The notes: generated by a model from the sequence alone, not told the origin. A stretch of 64,000 nt of DNA from Trinickia acidisoli (GCF_017315725.1 NZ_JAFLRG010000001.1:3720001-3784000); one strand, 5' to 3'; numbered from the stretch's first letter, positions 17,941 to 25,999 are shown. Numbers and translations: made by a program.

Positions 17941-19362
17941 CTAGGTCGTCTGCACAGGGGCGAGCGGAAACAAAAGCTCGCGCGTCGAGAAGCGGCGCCC
18001 TGGGTCTTTCAACTTGTCGATCACCATACCGTTCATTTGCAGTTGATCGGCGTGCGGCATCAGAAAGTACATGAGGTTGACGTACCAGTACCAGCCGAGC
18101 TTGGTCAACGACAGCGACGCGGCGTCTTCGGCAACGAGCCCCTCTCGTTTCAAGCAATCGAGCTTCTCGAGCACTTCGGGGTGCACGCCGTCCCATTGCA
18201 CACGCCGCTTATCGACGCGGCCGTGATAGGGCAAACGAAGCACGAGGGGCCGGGCGAAATCGAGCGCCTGCTCATGCCGGCTGATCTCGCAAGGGATACG
18301 GCCTTGCGATACGGCTTCGCGATAGACCTTCTTGCTGTGCGTCTGCGTGAGGACATGCCCGATCGTCGAGCTGATCGCATTGACGCCGAAGCCCATCAGA
18401 TCGTGATCGTGATACCCGTACACATGTTCGTGATAGGCGAACGAATAGGCGTCGCTGACGACCTTCTCGCTTTCGTCATGCGTGTCCGTGCGAAAGTAGC
18501 CGTGCCCGTTGTGCGGCATGAAGCCCGCATGGCGCATCGTTTGGTCGATCAGCACGTTCATGCCGAACTTGCGCATGGCGGAGGTCGGTGCCGCGCCGGC
18601 CTGCGCCAGCTTCGCGTGCAGGCCCACCTGCGTGACGATGTTGTCGATCGGATAGATGTCGACGTTCGTCGTTCCGAGCGCGGCGGCGGCTTGCAGATCG
18701 GCCATGAGTTCTTCTTCGTCTTGCCCGCTCATGCCGTACAGAATGTCGAACGTCTGATAGGGAAACCGTCGCTTGAGCAACGCCGCCGCCTCATGGATCT
18801 GATCGAGCGACGCCGTCAGATCGAACGTGTCGCGCCATTTCGGCGAGAACGTCTGCAAGCCGAACCGCGGGTGTGTGACGCCGATCGCGCGCATGGCCTC
18901 GGCGCGCTCTAGCGTGAGGCTCTTGACCTCGACCTCGAACGAGAATTCGCGCAAGCACGACAAGTCGAACGTCTTGCGAATCAGTTCGCCGAGCCGGACC
19001 ATCTGCTCGGGGTCCAGCAAGCTAGGCGTGCCACCGCCGAAGAAGATTGCCGATATCGGCACACGTTTCAGATCGATGAGATCGGCCTTCAGGCGAATCT
19101 CCGCAAGAAGCGTCTCGAAGTAATCGTCGATGACGGCACGGCTCGAATACCGCCCTCGCGTAAACGGACAAAAATTGCAGATCGTGTCGCAAAACGGAAT
19201 ATGAAAATACAGCGCGCGCGAAACGACATGAGGTGCTGCTTCGCTCCAGACTTGCGGCGCCGTAGTGAGTGCACGCGCCTTGCCTTGGCTCGGAAAGAAG
19301 AAGTTGTAGATCGGAAACTGACGATCGAATTTGACGAGCGACTTCCCAGGCAACAGCTTCAT
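17941..19362 (-). CDS. HemN/HemW-like radical SAM protein
   Basis: 473 aa. The radical SAM cluster motif is FCDTICNFC with Cys58, Cys62 and Cys65 (CX3CX2C); the AdoMet-binding glycine motif FFGGGTPS lies at about 107-114; a HemN-type C-terminal domain follows. Homologues include the oxygen-independent coproporphyrinogen dehydrogenase HemN, the heme chaperone HemW and several natural-product methylases/cyclopropanases. The N-terminal ~45 residues are unusual. GGAG lies 6 bp before the ATG, and GGAGAATC is present twice in tandem there. It follows a 23-codon gene and precedes an exporter and an AdoMet-decarboxylase-like gene. This context does not fit heme synthesis; modification of a peptide or small molecule is more likely. 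Confidence 0.85.
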   Translation of the reverse strand: MKLLPGKSLVKFDRQFPIYNFFFPSQGKARALTTAPQVWSEAAPHVVSRALYFHIPFCDTICNFCPFTRGRYSSRAVIDDYFETLLAEIRLKADLIDLKRVPISAIFFGGGTPSLLDPEQMVRLGELIRKTFDLSCLREFSFEVEVKSLTLERAEAMRAIGVTHPRFGLQTFSPKWRDTFDLTASLDQIHEAAALLKRRFPYQTFDILYGMSGQDEEELMADLQAAAALGTTNVDIYPIDNIVTQVGLHAKLAQAGAAPTSAMRKFGMNVLIDQTMRHAGFMPHNGHGYFRTDTHDESEKVVSDAYSFAYHEHVYGYHDHDLMGFGVNAISSTIGHVLTQTHSKKVYREAVSQGRIPCEISRHEQALDFARPLVLRLPYHGRVDKRRVQWDGVHPEVLEKLDCLKREGLVAEDAASLSLTKLGWYWYVNLMYFLMPHADQLQMNGMVIDKLKDPGRRFSTRELLFPLAPVQTT

Positions 19363-19386
19363 GCGATTCTCCGATTCTCCAATTCG

Positions 19387-19405
19387 AAGGGGGACGTCCC
19401 CCTCC
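19387..19405 (-). terminator. Strong hairpin between micropeptide gene and radical SAM gene
   Basis: GGGGG (19389-19393), ACGT, CCCCC (19398-19402) is a perfect 14-bp palindrome, extended by A/T pairs with a small bulge. It lies 22-40 bp after the micropeptide stop and ~25 bp before the next ATG. No T-run follows on the minus strand, so it may attenuate, protect the upstream mRNA or affect translation rather than fully terminate. Confidence 0.5.
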
Positions 19406-19426
19406 TTGTTTCTATGCCGAAGCGCC

Positions 19427-19498
19427 TTACCAGGCGCCGATCTTCACAGGCATGCGTGCGGCGTCGGGTGCTTCGAAGTAGCGCGATACATCATCCAT
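19427..19498 (-). CDS. 23-residue micropeptide, candidate modified-peptide precursor or leader peptide
   Basis: ATG 19498 to TAA 19427-19429. An excellent ribosome site (TAGGAG at 19509-19504) lies 7 bp before the ATG, which argues for real translation. The peptide starts MDDVSRYFEAP, has an acidic first half, and ends RMPVKIGAW, basic and hydrophobic with a terminal Trp. No Cys, Thr or Gly-Gly leader cleavage motif is present. It is the first gene of an operon encoding a radical SAM protein, an MFS exporter and a SpeD-like enzyme. The size equals that of PqqA, although the sequence is not PqqA. It could be a substrate precursor for the radical SAM enzyme, or a regulatory leader peptide read before the following hairpin. 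I know no named family for it. Confidence 0.55.
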   Translation of the reverse strand: MDDVSRYFEAPDAARMPVKIGAW

Positions 19499-19816
19499 TT
19501 CGGACTCCTAAATAATGAAATGCAGGATCTCCTGCGGGATGCCGGCAACGGCGCCGACATGGGGTGACGCGACGGTGCGCCGTCGCGAAAGCCGTAATGC
19601 CGAGCGAGAACGCGCGCCGAAACCACGTGGCCGCGCTCGGATCGCTCAGGCGATGTTTATCTTGTTTAAGCTAATTTAACAAAAAGGGACGGCTCGATAT
19701 ACCCATCAAGTTTGATAGGGTGCACGGCATCCGCGGGGGGAAGCGGACACGATGACGATCGTTAGGTGTACTGATCGATGCCGCCGCCGTGCGCGTGCCG
19801 TGATCGGACGCTATCG
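19499..19816. other. Leader and promoter region of the micropeptide operon
   Basis: No further gene is supported. The minus-strand leader contains a perfect hairpin CGCGACGG-TGCG-CCGTCGCG (19568-19587) about 70 bp before the micropeptide start. An unusually AT-rich patch at 19652-19683 contains TTGTTA (19682-19677), 17 nt, then TAAACA (19659-19654), a weak sigma-70-like promoter pointing into the operon. The rest, up to the NRAMP gene end, shows nothing recognisable. Confidence 0.4.
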
Positions 19817-21067
19817 CTAGGCGAACCAGCCCGCGGCAGCCCCGACGATCCCGGCCACGCAAGCGGCCGCCGCGCAGAGGCAGACTGCCCATCGATAGAC
19901 GCCGCGCAGACGATGGGCCGCCGGCAGCGCCACGATCCCGAGCACGATCAGCGGCCCGACCACGAACGGCAGCAGCAGCGCATTGACGACCTGCGCCGCG
20001 ACATTGACCGACACGAGATTGGGCATGAACCCGACAAGGCCGGCGCTGCTCGCGACGGCTACGGCATAGACGCCGTAAAACCACGGCGCGCGCGTAGGCG
20101 GCGCTTCGAGCGAGCCCTGATAGCCGGCCACTTCGCCGAGCCCCCATGCGAGCGCGAGCGAGCAAACGATCGCGGCCACGAGCGAAGCGCCAAGCACGCC
20201 CACGCTGAAAATCAGCCTACCCGCCTCCTCGCCGGCGACGCCGAAGAACGCCGCGGCAATTTCGCCAACGCTTTGCAGTCCTAACGAACCGCCCCACTGC
20301 GGCAACGTCGCCGCCGCCGCGACGAGCACGGCCCCCGTCAGCAATTGCGTCAGGACCGCACCGACAGCGGTTTCGACGCGCGCCGACCGAAAGTCGGACA
20401 GCGATCGTCGCTCATCGGCAATCGCCGCCTGCTGATAGAAAATCATCCAAGGATTGAACGTCGCGCCGATCAGCGCAGCGGCAAGATAGGCGAACTGCGC
20501 ATGCCGCACAGGCAGATCGCTCAATTGCCGCACGAGCGTGGGCCAATCGGGCCGCGCACGCCACGCAACGACAAAAAACGCCAGTTCGAACAACCCGATG
20601 AACATCGCAACGCGATCGACGCGTTTGCTCGATCCGGTCAGCACCACCGCCAGCAGCAAGACCGCGGCAAGCGAAAGCGACGCGGCGCGCGGCACGCCAT
20701 ACATTTCGCCGATGCCGGCGATGCCCGTGAATTCGGTCACGAGCGAACTCATCACCGCCACGACGAGCGCGGCAGCCGTCATCGCCGCCCATCCGGGCCC
20801 GAACCGCTCGCGTACGAGCGAGCCGAACCCGCGACCGCTAACGATCCCCAGCCGAACGCAGAGCGCTTGGACCATATAGAGCAATACGGCAAGCGAGAGC
20901 AGCAGCGGCAGCAGGCGAATGCCCCATTGCGCGCCGCTTTGCGCCGCTGTCACGACGTTGCCGGCATCGCAGTCGGCCAGCATCACGAGCAGGCCGGGCC
21001 CCCATCCCGCGAGCGCGCGGCATGTCTTGCGTAGGTTGACGGCGAAAGGCGGCGACGACTGCGACAT
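19817..21067 (-). CDS. NRAMP-family-like divalent metal transporter with variant metal-site motifs
   Basis: About 416 aa from ATG 21067, with ~11 membrane segments. The first segment has the NRAMP pattern GPGLLVMLADCDAGNVVTAAQSGAQWG, in which the metal-site DPGN is DAGN (Asp and Asn kept, Pro lost). In the sixth segment the usual A-x-x-MPH is replaced by GATFNPWMIFYQQ, so the metal-liganding Met is missing. This places it in an NRAMP-related subgroup whose cargo may not be Mn/Fe; Mg-selective NRAMP relatives are known to lack that Met. No ribosome site is obvious. The next gene encodes an MgtC-type protein, so a magnesium link is possible but speculative. Confidence 0.75.
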   Translation of the reverse strand: MSQSSPPFAVNLRKTCRALAGWGPGLLVMLADCDAGNVVTAAQSGAQWGIRLLPLLLSLAVLLYMVQALCVRLGIVSGRGFGSLVRERFGPGWAAMTAAALVVAVMSSLVTEFTGIAGIGEMYGVPRAASLSLAAVLLLAVVLTGSSKRVDRVAMFIGLFELAFFVVAWRARPDWPTLVRQLSDLPVRHAQFAYLAAALIGATFNPWMIFYQQAAIADERRSLSDFRSARVETAVGAVLTQLLTGAVLVAAAATLPQWGGSLGLQSVGEIAAAFFGVAGEEAGRLIFSVGVLGASLVAAIVCSLALAWGLGEVAGYQGSLEAPPTRAPWFYGVYAVAVASSAGLVGFMPNLVSVNVAAQVVNALLLPFVVGPLIVLGIVALPAAHRLRGVYRWAVCLCAAAACVAGIVGAAAGWFA

Positions 21068-21130
21068 GGCGATGCGATGACGCTCACACAAACGCGACAG
21101 TGAACGGTAGGCGGCAAAGCGAGCACTCTA

Positions 21131-21838
21131 TCATTCGAGCGTCGGCTCGGTCTCGAGCCCAGCCCAACTGACGCTCGACACGCCCTTTTCCATGCTCAAG
21201 CGGCTCGCCAACAGTTCGAGCTTCGATTGATCTTTCGGATGCAAGCGCAACGTCGCCGTCACCTCGACACGTTGCGGCTGATCGGTCACGTCGCGGCTCA
21301 TGAGACTCTGAAACGAGAGCGGCGCCGACGACATCGGATTGCAAAGAATCGCGCGCACGTGGATTTCGTCCTCTTCTCGGCATACGACGGTCAGCACGTA
21401 TTGGCGCACCAAATCGGCGGCGGAGACGGGCGTCGCGTTGATCATCTGGCTGACCTCCCTGAGCACCGTATTGGTGACGAGTACGATCGCCGTTCCGGCG
21501 ATGGCGGGCGCGTAATGGCCCGATCCGCACAGCACGCCGACGGCCGCCGAGCACCACAGCGTCGCGGCGGTATTGATGCCATGCACCGAACCCTTCTCGC
21601 GCATGATGACGCCGCCGCCGAGAAAGCCCACGCCGGAGACGACATAAGCCGCGATCCGGGTGACGCCGTCCGCCCCGTTGCCGGCCAGCATGCCGAGCGT
21701 CACGAACAATGCGGCGCCGCTCGCGACGAGCGTGATCGTGCGCAATCCCGCCGTGCGTTGACGAATCTGGCGTTCGAGACCAATGGCCACGCCGCAGGCG
21801 AATGCGGCCAGCAGCCGCCAAACGAAATCGGAAATCAT
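21131..21838 (-). CDS. MgtC/SapB family membrane protein
   Basis: 235 aa from ATG 21838; the open frame extends further upstream but only this start gives the normal family N-terminus (ISDFVWRLLAAFACGVAIGLERQIRQRTAGLRT). The signature of MgtC is visible: GLERQ followed by RT, then four to five membrane segments, and a soluble C-terminal ACT-like domain of ~90 residues. MgtC proteins aid growth at low magnesium and during intracellular life, in part by affecting ATP synthase or phosphate uptake. I see no recognisable Mg-sensing riboswitch upstream. Confidence 0.88.
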   Translation of the reverse strand: MISDFVWRLLAAFACGVAIGLERQIRQRTAGLRTITLVASGAALFVTLGMLAGNGADGVTRIAAYVVSGVGFLGGGVIMREKGSVHGINTAATLWCSAAVGVLCGSGHYAPAIAGTAIVLVTNTVLREVSQMINATPVSAADLVRQYVLTVVCREEDEIHVRAILCNPMSSAPLSFQSLMSRDVTDQPQRVEVTATLRLHPKDQSKLELLASRLSMEKGVSSVSWAGLETEPTLE

Positions 21839-22224
21839 AGGGATGACGTTGAAATAACGCTCGCGCCGAGCGAGCCGCACGCCCGGCGCGGATGCATTCA
21901 CCCACGCGAGCCGAGGCTCGCGGCGAAGCCTCGATGCCATGCGAGAACGCATGCGCGCCGAGACGCATAAAGGGTGCACGGGAAATATGACTACGATGCG
22001 CACCGACCACCCGAAGGCAGGACGGCGGCTAAGGAAGCTAGCGCGTAAGTCGTGCCTGTCAGGCCGTAGAACTGCTCGAAAAGCGACTACTGCAGGTGTC
22101 CAAGACGCAAGCCTCGCAGGAATATGGGCCGCGCAATTCTATGCGGGGCCAGGACGGAAAGTCAACCTGGGCGCGCCTGAACGGCGACGCTAAGCCTTTG
22201 CGTTCGTCCGCCGATCGACCGACA
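21839..22224. other. Intergenic region between divergent mgtC-like and TMEM175-like genes
   Basis: 386 bp with start codons facing away on both sides. Open frames continue through it in several frames but lack ribosome sites and protein-like composition. I see no confident promoter, riboswitch or repeat; both promoters must lie here. Confidence 0.4.
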
Positions 22225-22860
22225 ATGAGCGCGCCCCGTACCGACGACCCAGCGATAGCGATGGAAAAGAACCGCCTGGAAGCATTCAGCGACGGCGTAA
22301 TGGCCGTCATCATCACGATCATGGTGCTCGAACTCAAAGTGCCGCACGGCGAAGACCTGGCGGCGCTCGCGCAGCTTTGGCCCGTCGCGCTGAGCTACGT
22401 GCTCAGCTTCGTCTACGTCGGTATCTATTGGAACAACCACCATCACATGCTGCAGGCCACGCGCCGCGTGAACGGCGCGATTCTCTGGTGGAATCTGCAT
22501 CTGCTGTTTTGGCTATCGCTGCTGCCGTTCAGCACGGGATGGATGGGCGAGAATCATTTCGCCCGCTGGCCGACGGTGCTTTACGGCATCAATCTGCTCG
22601 CCTGCGCGCTGGCGTGGGCCATCTTGCAAACCGGCCTCATCCGCCACCACGGTCCCGACAGCCTGCTCGCGCGGGCGATCGGCAAGGGGGCGAAGAGCAA
22701 GGCGTCGCCGCTCCTGTATCTACTCGGCATCGCCGCGGCATGGGTTGGCTATCCGAGCATCGGCCTCGCGTTCTTCGCGGGCACGGCGTTGCTTTGGCTC
22801 GTCCCCGATCGCCGCGTCGAACGTCTGATCGAAGCGGGCGAACCGCATAGCGAACACTGA
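22225..22860 (+). CDS. TMEM175/DUF1211-type potassium channel
   Basis: 211 aa if started at ATG 22225, or 199 aa from ATG 22261, which matches the usual bacterial start just before RLEAFSDG. The diagnostic motif RLEAFSDGVMAVIITIMVLEL forms the first helix and lines the pore in TMEM175 channels. Six membrane segments are predicted. Bacterial members assemble as tetramers and conduct K+ without a classic TVGYG filter. Neither start has a clear ribosome site. It is the second K+ channel gene in this window. Confidence 0.85.
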   Translation: MSAPRTDDPAIAMEKNRLEAFSDGVMAVIITIMVLELKVPHGEDLAALAQLWPVALSYVLSFVYVGIYWNNHHHMLQATRRVNGAILWWNLHLLFWLSLLPFSTGWMGENHFARWPTVLYGINLLACALAWAILQTGLIRHHGPDSLLARAIGKGAKSKASPLLYLLGIAAAWVGYPSIGLAFFAGTALLWLVPDRRVERLIEAGEPHSEH

Positions 22861-22955
22861 TCTGCCGAATCAGGGCAATGGCCGTCAACCATCGCGGTTG
22901 AGCACCGTTAACGGGAAGAAGCGTTCCGCTTCACGCCACTTCAGGAGGGATGGTC

Positions 22956-23264
22956 ATGTTGAACAAATTTGTCTTGGCTGCGATTGCTGGCATGTTTGCG
23001 GTGAGCATGGCACACGCTCAAGCCTCGTCGACCGCCGCGACCGCATCCGCGTCGGGAAGCTGTGAAGCGAAGGCGATCGGCAAGAACGGCAAGCCGCTTG
23101 CCGGTGCGGCGAAGACGTCTTTTATGAAGAAATGCCAGGCGGATGCGATGCGTTCGGCCAAAACCGCTTGCGAAAGCAAGGCCGTCGGCTCGAACGGCAA
23201 ACCGCTCGCCGGCGCGGCTAAAACGTCGTTCGTGAAGAAGTGCGAGGCCGACGCGGCGCAGTAA
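22956..23264 (+). CDS. PsiF-repeat periplasmic protein
   Basis: 102 aa from ATG 22956, which has AGGAGG (22943-22948) at ideal distance; an ATG at 22950 is too close. A signal peptide is present (LNKFVLAAIAGMFAVSMAHAQA). The mature part has two tandem PsiF units of ~32 residues, each Cys-E-(A/S)-K-A followed by NGKPLAGAAKTSF and ending KKC-(Q/E)-ADA, giving four Cys that could form two disulfides. PsiF was named as a phosphate-starvation-induced protein of E. coli; its molecular role is unknown. Confidence 0.85.
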   Translation: MLNKFVLAAIAGMFAVSMAHAQASSTAATASASGSCEAKAIGKNGKPLAGAAKTSFMKKCQADAMRSAKTACESKAVGSNGKPLAGAAKTSFVKKCEADAAQ

Positions 23265-23448
23265 CGCGGCCTCTTGCGCACGGGAGACGAGCGAAAAACA
23301 AGCGATACCCAATGAGAAACGGGCGAGATCGGGCCGAATTAGGCCGAATCGACCCGGCTCGCCCTCCCGCGCGCCTACCCGGCTAGCCGGCGCTCGCCGC
23401 CTGAATTCAACCCTGTTTTTCCCGCATCGCGAAAAATGTAACGCGCCC

Positions 23449-23475
23449 TTAGCTTTTGCTCTGCGCGGCCGACAA
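23449..23475 (+). promoter_or_regulatory. Possible FliA-type promoter for the CheV-like gene
   Basis: GCCGACAA (23468-23475) is a 7/8 match to the sigma-28 -10 box; at 15-nt spacing the -35 position reads TTAG, a poor match to TAAA. It is 70 bp before the start of a chemotaxis gene. Tentative. Confidence 0.3.
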
Positions 23476-23543
23476 CCAGATTGATGGCACGTTCCGAGCA
23501 ATACGCTGCGGAAAGGCCAGTCGGATTTCATATGAGGGCACGC

Positions 23544-24500
23544 ATGTCTAGCCACGACATCACGCACGATGAGCGCACGCAGCTCACGAGCAAGAACAAG
23601 TTCGAACTTCTCCTGTTTCGGCTGGGGCACGCGCGCCCGGGCACGGCGCCGGCGCTGTACGGCATCAACGTCTTCAAGGTGCGCGAGATCATCACGAATC
23701 GCGAGATCACACCGATTGCGGGCGCACCCGACTCCGTCATCGGCGCGATCGATATTCGCGGCCAGATCATTCCGGTGATCAATCTGTGCAAGCTGACGGG
23801 CAATACGCCGTCGCGCGAGCCGAACATCTTGCTGATCACCGAATTCGCGCGGACGACGCAAGCGTTCGCCGTCGAAGACGTCGACGACATCGTGCGGCTC
23901 GAGTGGAGCCAAGTGCATCCGGCCGAGTGCGCCGGCGGCGCGGGCTACATCACGAGCATTGCGCGCTTCAACGGCGATTCGGGCGAACTTCGCTTGGCGC
24001 AGGTGCTCGACGTCGAGCAGGTCATGCGCGACGTATTCCCCGAACAGCATCGCGACGTCAACAAGGCCGAGCTGAGCGCGGAGATGCATTACGCCAGTGG
24101 CGGGAAGATCTTGGCGGCCGACGATTCGGCGTTTGCGCGTACGCTGCTCGACCAGGCGTTGACCGCGATCGGTGCCCCGCACGTGATCGCCACGACAGGC
24201 GAGGAAGCATGGCAAATGCTGCAGCGCTACGCGGATGAAGCGGATAAAGAAAAGGTGCGCGCGCGCGACAAGATCGCGCTCGTCATCACCGATCTGGAAA
24301 TGCCCGAAATGGACGGCTTCATGCTCACGCGCAAGATCAAGGCGGACGATCGGCTCAAGCATATTCCCGTCATCATTCATTCGTCGCTGACGGGATCGGC
24401 CAACGAAGCGCACGTGCGCAACGCGGGCGCGAACGGGTACGTCGCGAAGTTCGCGCCGAAGGAGCTGTGCGAGGCGATTACGGAGGCGTTGGCGTCATAG
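23544..24500 (+). CDS. CheV-type chemotaxis coupling protein (CheW domain plus receiver)
   Basis: 318 aa from ATG 23544. The N-terminal half is a CheW-like SH3-type domain (FELLLFRLG, YGINVFKVREII, IDIRGQIIPVINL). The C-terminal half is a response-regulator receiver with the acidic pair in ILAADDS, phospho-acceptor Asp in VITDLEMPEMDG, Ser/Thr in IIHSSLTG and Lys in YVAKF. CheV couples chemoreceptors to CheA and tunes signalling by phosphorylation. Upstream in-frame ATGs exist at 23532 and earlier, but this start is best supported by spacing to GAGGG. It is separated from the chemoreceptor gene by 9 kb. Confidence 0.9.
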   Translation: MSSHDITHDERTQLTSKNKFELLLFRLGHARPGTAPALYGINVFKVREIITNREITPIAGAPDSVIGAIDIRGQIIPVINLCKLTGNTPSREPNILLITEFARTTQAFAVEDVDDIVRLEWSQVHPAECAGGAGYITSIARFNGDSGELRLAQVLDVEQVMRDVFPEQHRDVNKAELSAEMHYASGGKILAADDSAFARTLLDQALTAIGAPHVIATTGEEAWQMLQRYADEADKEKVRARDKIALVITDLEMPEMDGFMLTRKIKADDRLKHIPVIIHSSLTGSANEAHVRNAGANGYVAKFAPKELCEAITEALAS

Positions 24501-24627
24501 GCGTCGATGAGCCGCCCGATGAGCCGCCCGATGGGACGGCGAATTGAACGCGAGTTAGCGCGTGCATTCCCACCGTCCGAATGACGGCATCACACCAAGA
24601 CATTCCGAATTGTCTGTATAAAATATG

Positions 24628-24683
24628 CCCCGGTTGCGGAAAGCAATCGAGCGACTCATGTCGCTCGATCCAGCCGGCCGGGG
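24628..24683 (+). promoter_or_regulatory. Large stem-loop in the leader of the phospholipid operon
   Basis: Outer arms CCCCGG (24628-24633) and CCGGGG (24678-24683) enclose a perfect inner stem ATCGAGCGA (24646-24654) / TCGCTCGAT (24661-24669) with loop CTCATG. It begins about 5-10 bp after a TATAAAAT box (24617-24624), so the transcript may start with this structure, ~60 nt before the first gene. It could act as an mRNA 5' stabiliser or a control element. Confidence 0.5.
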
Positions 24684-24741
24684 TGGCGAAATAGCGATTC
24701 ATCCTCGGTCAAGACGTCAACGAGAGAGACCGAGGAAAACA

Positions 24742-25380
24742 ATGAACGAAAGCCGCCGGCCCATCAAATCCAGATCGAACCGGGCCATTCTTGCGACGGC
24801 GGGCATGCTTGCCCGAAGCGCCGTCACACCCAATCAGATTTCGAGCGCGAGCGTCATCTTCGCGGCAATCGGTGCGGCCGCATTGCTGCGCCCCAATAGC
24901 ATTTGGGCGATGATCGTCGCCATCGCGTGCATCCAATTACGCCTGCTGTGCAACGTAATCGACGGACTCGTTGCTGTCGAAGGCGGCAAAAAATCCGTCG
25001 TCGGCGCGCTCTACAACGAATTTCCCGACCGGCTGGCCGATAGCTTGCTGCTTGCCGCCGCGGGATATGCGGTCGGGATGCCATCCCTCGGCTGGGCCAC
25101 GGCCCTCTTGGCCGCACTCACGGCGTATGTGAGAGTCTTCGGCGGCGCCGTCGGCCTGGCACAGCGATTCATCGGCCCGATGGCCAAGCAGCACCGCATG
25201 GCGCTGCTCTCGCTCGCATGCGCGGCAACCGCGGCCGAAACGCTGCTCCACCGCCATCACATTGGCCTGTTCGTCGCGCTTTCGATCATCGCGGCCGGCA
25301 GCGCCGTGACCTGCGTCACCCGCACGCGGGCAATCGTTCGGGATTTGCACGAAGCCAACGGCGGAGCCAACCATGCATAG
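24742..25380 (+). CDS. CDP-alcohol phosphatidyltransferase family protein, variant active site
   Basis: 212 aa from ATG 24742, preceded by GAGGA. Six membrane segments are predicted. The family motif D-x2-D-G-x2-A-R-x8-G-x3-D-x3-D aligns as NVIDGLVAV, then GALYNEFPD. The second and fourth Asp are kept, but the first and third read Asn and the Arg reads Val. In canonical members the four Asp bind metal and CDP-lipid, so either this is a divergent enzyme with shifted chemistry or the alignment belongs to a recognised subgroup such as YnbA of E. coli. The genes that follow (acyltransferase, CdsA-like) recreate a ynbAB-like lipid cluster. Confidence 0.8.
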   Translation: MNESRRPIKSRSNRAILATAGMLARSAVTPNQISSASVIFAAIGAAALLRPNSIWAMIVAIACIQLRLLCNVIDGLVAVEGGKKSVVGALYNEFPDRLADSLLLAAAGYAVGMPSLGWATALLAALTAYVRVFGGAVGLAQRFIGPMAKQHRMALLSLACAATAAETLLHRHHIGLFVALSIIAAGSAVTCVTRTRAIVRDLHEANGGANHA

Positions 25381-25990
25381 CATCCTGCAAAGCTGGCTGC
25401 TGGCCATGGTGCGGTTGATCGTGGGCGCGCATGGCCGCTATGGCGCGGCGCGGCCGGGTCCTCGCCAAACGATCTACTTCGCCAATCACGCGAGCCATGT
25501 CGATACGCTCGCCATCCTCGCGGCATTGCCGGCCGAGGTTCGCATTCATGCCCGGCCCATCGCCGCGCGCGACTACTGGGATTCGTCGCCGATGCGGCGC
25601 TTCATCGCGAACCGCATCCTCAACGTCGTCTTCGTCGAACGCCAACGCGAGAGCGGCAACGATCCACTCGAACGCGTGAAGGATGCACTCACATTCGGCT
25701 CGTCGCTCATCCTCTTCCCGGAGGGAACGCGCAGCCTCACCGGCGAGATCGCGCCGTTCAAGAGCGGGCTTTACTGGCTCTCCCGGCAGTTTCCCGACGT
25801 CGCCCTCGTACCGGTGCATTTATCCAACCTCGCACGCGCGATGCCCAAGGGCGCGGTGCTGCCGGTTCCGATCAGTTGTCATGTGTCGTTCGGCAGTGAA
25901 ATCCCCCGCGCCGCGAGCGATAACAAAGACACGTTCCTCATCGAAGCGCGCGATGCCGTAGTGCGCCTGCAAAACACCGTCAAGGGATAA
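25373..25990 (+). CDS. PlsC-like 1-acyl-glycerol-3-phosphate acyltransferase
   Basis: 205 aa. The start overlaps the previous stop by 8 bp, so the two genes are translationally coupled. The acyltransferase motif I is NHASHVDTLAIL (H-x4-D) and motif III is FPEGTRSLTGE. One N-terminal hydrophobic helix probably anchors it to the inner membrane. The reaction transfers an acyl chain from acyl-ACP or acyl-CoA to a lyso-lipid hydroxyl. Flanked by a CDP-alcohol transferase and a CdsA-like enzyme, it likely makes phosphatidate or a related lipid for that pair. Confidence 0.88.
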   Translation: MHSILQSWLLAMVRLIVGAHGRYGAARPGPRQTIYFANHASHVDTLAILAALPAEVRIHARPIAARDYWDSSPMRRFIANRILNVVFVERQRESGNDPLERVKDALTFGSSLILFPEGTRSLTGEIAPFKSGLYWLSRQFPDVALVPVHLSNLARAMPKGAVLPVPISCHVSFGSEIPRAASDNKDTFLIEARDAVVRLQNTVKG

Positions 25991-25999
25991 GGAATAGTC

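Noticed and set aside
21839..22224. Mg2+-responsive or Mn2+-responsive riboswitch upstream of the MgtC-like gene
   Set aside because: None of the conserved M-box or yybP-ykoY core sequences were recognised.
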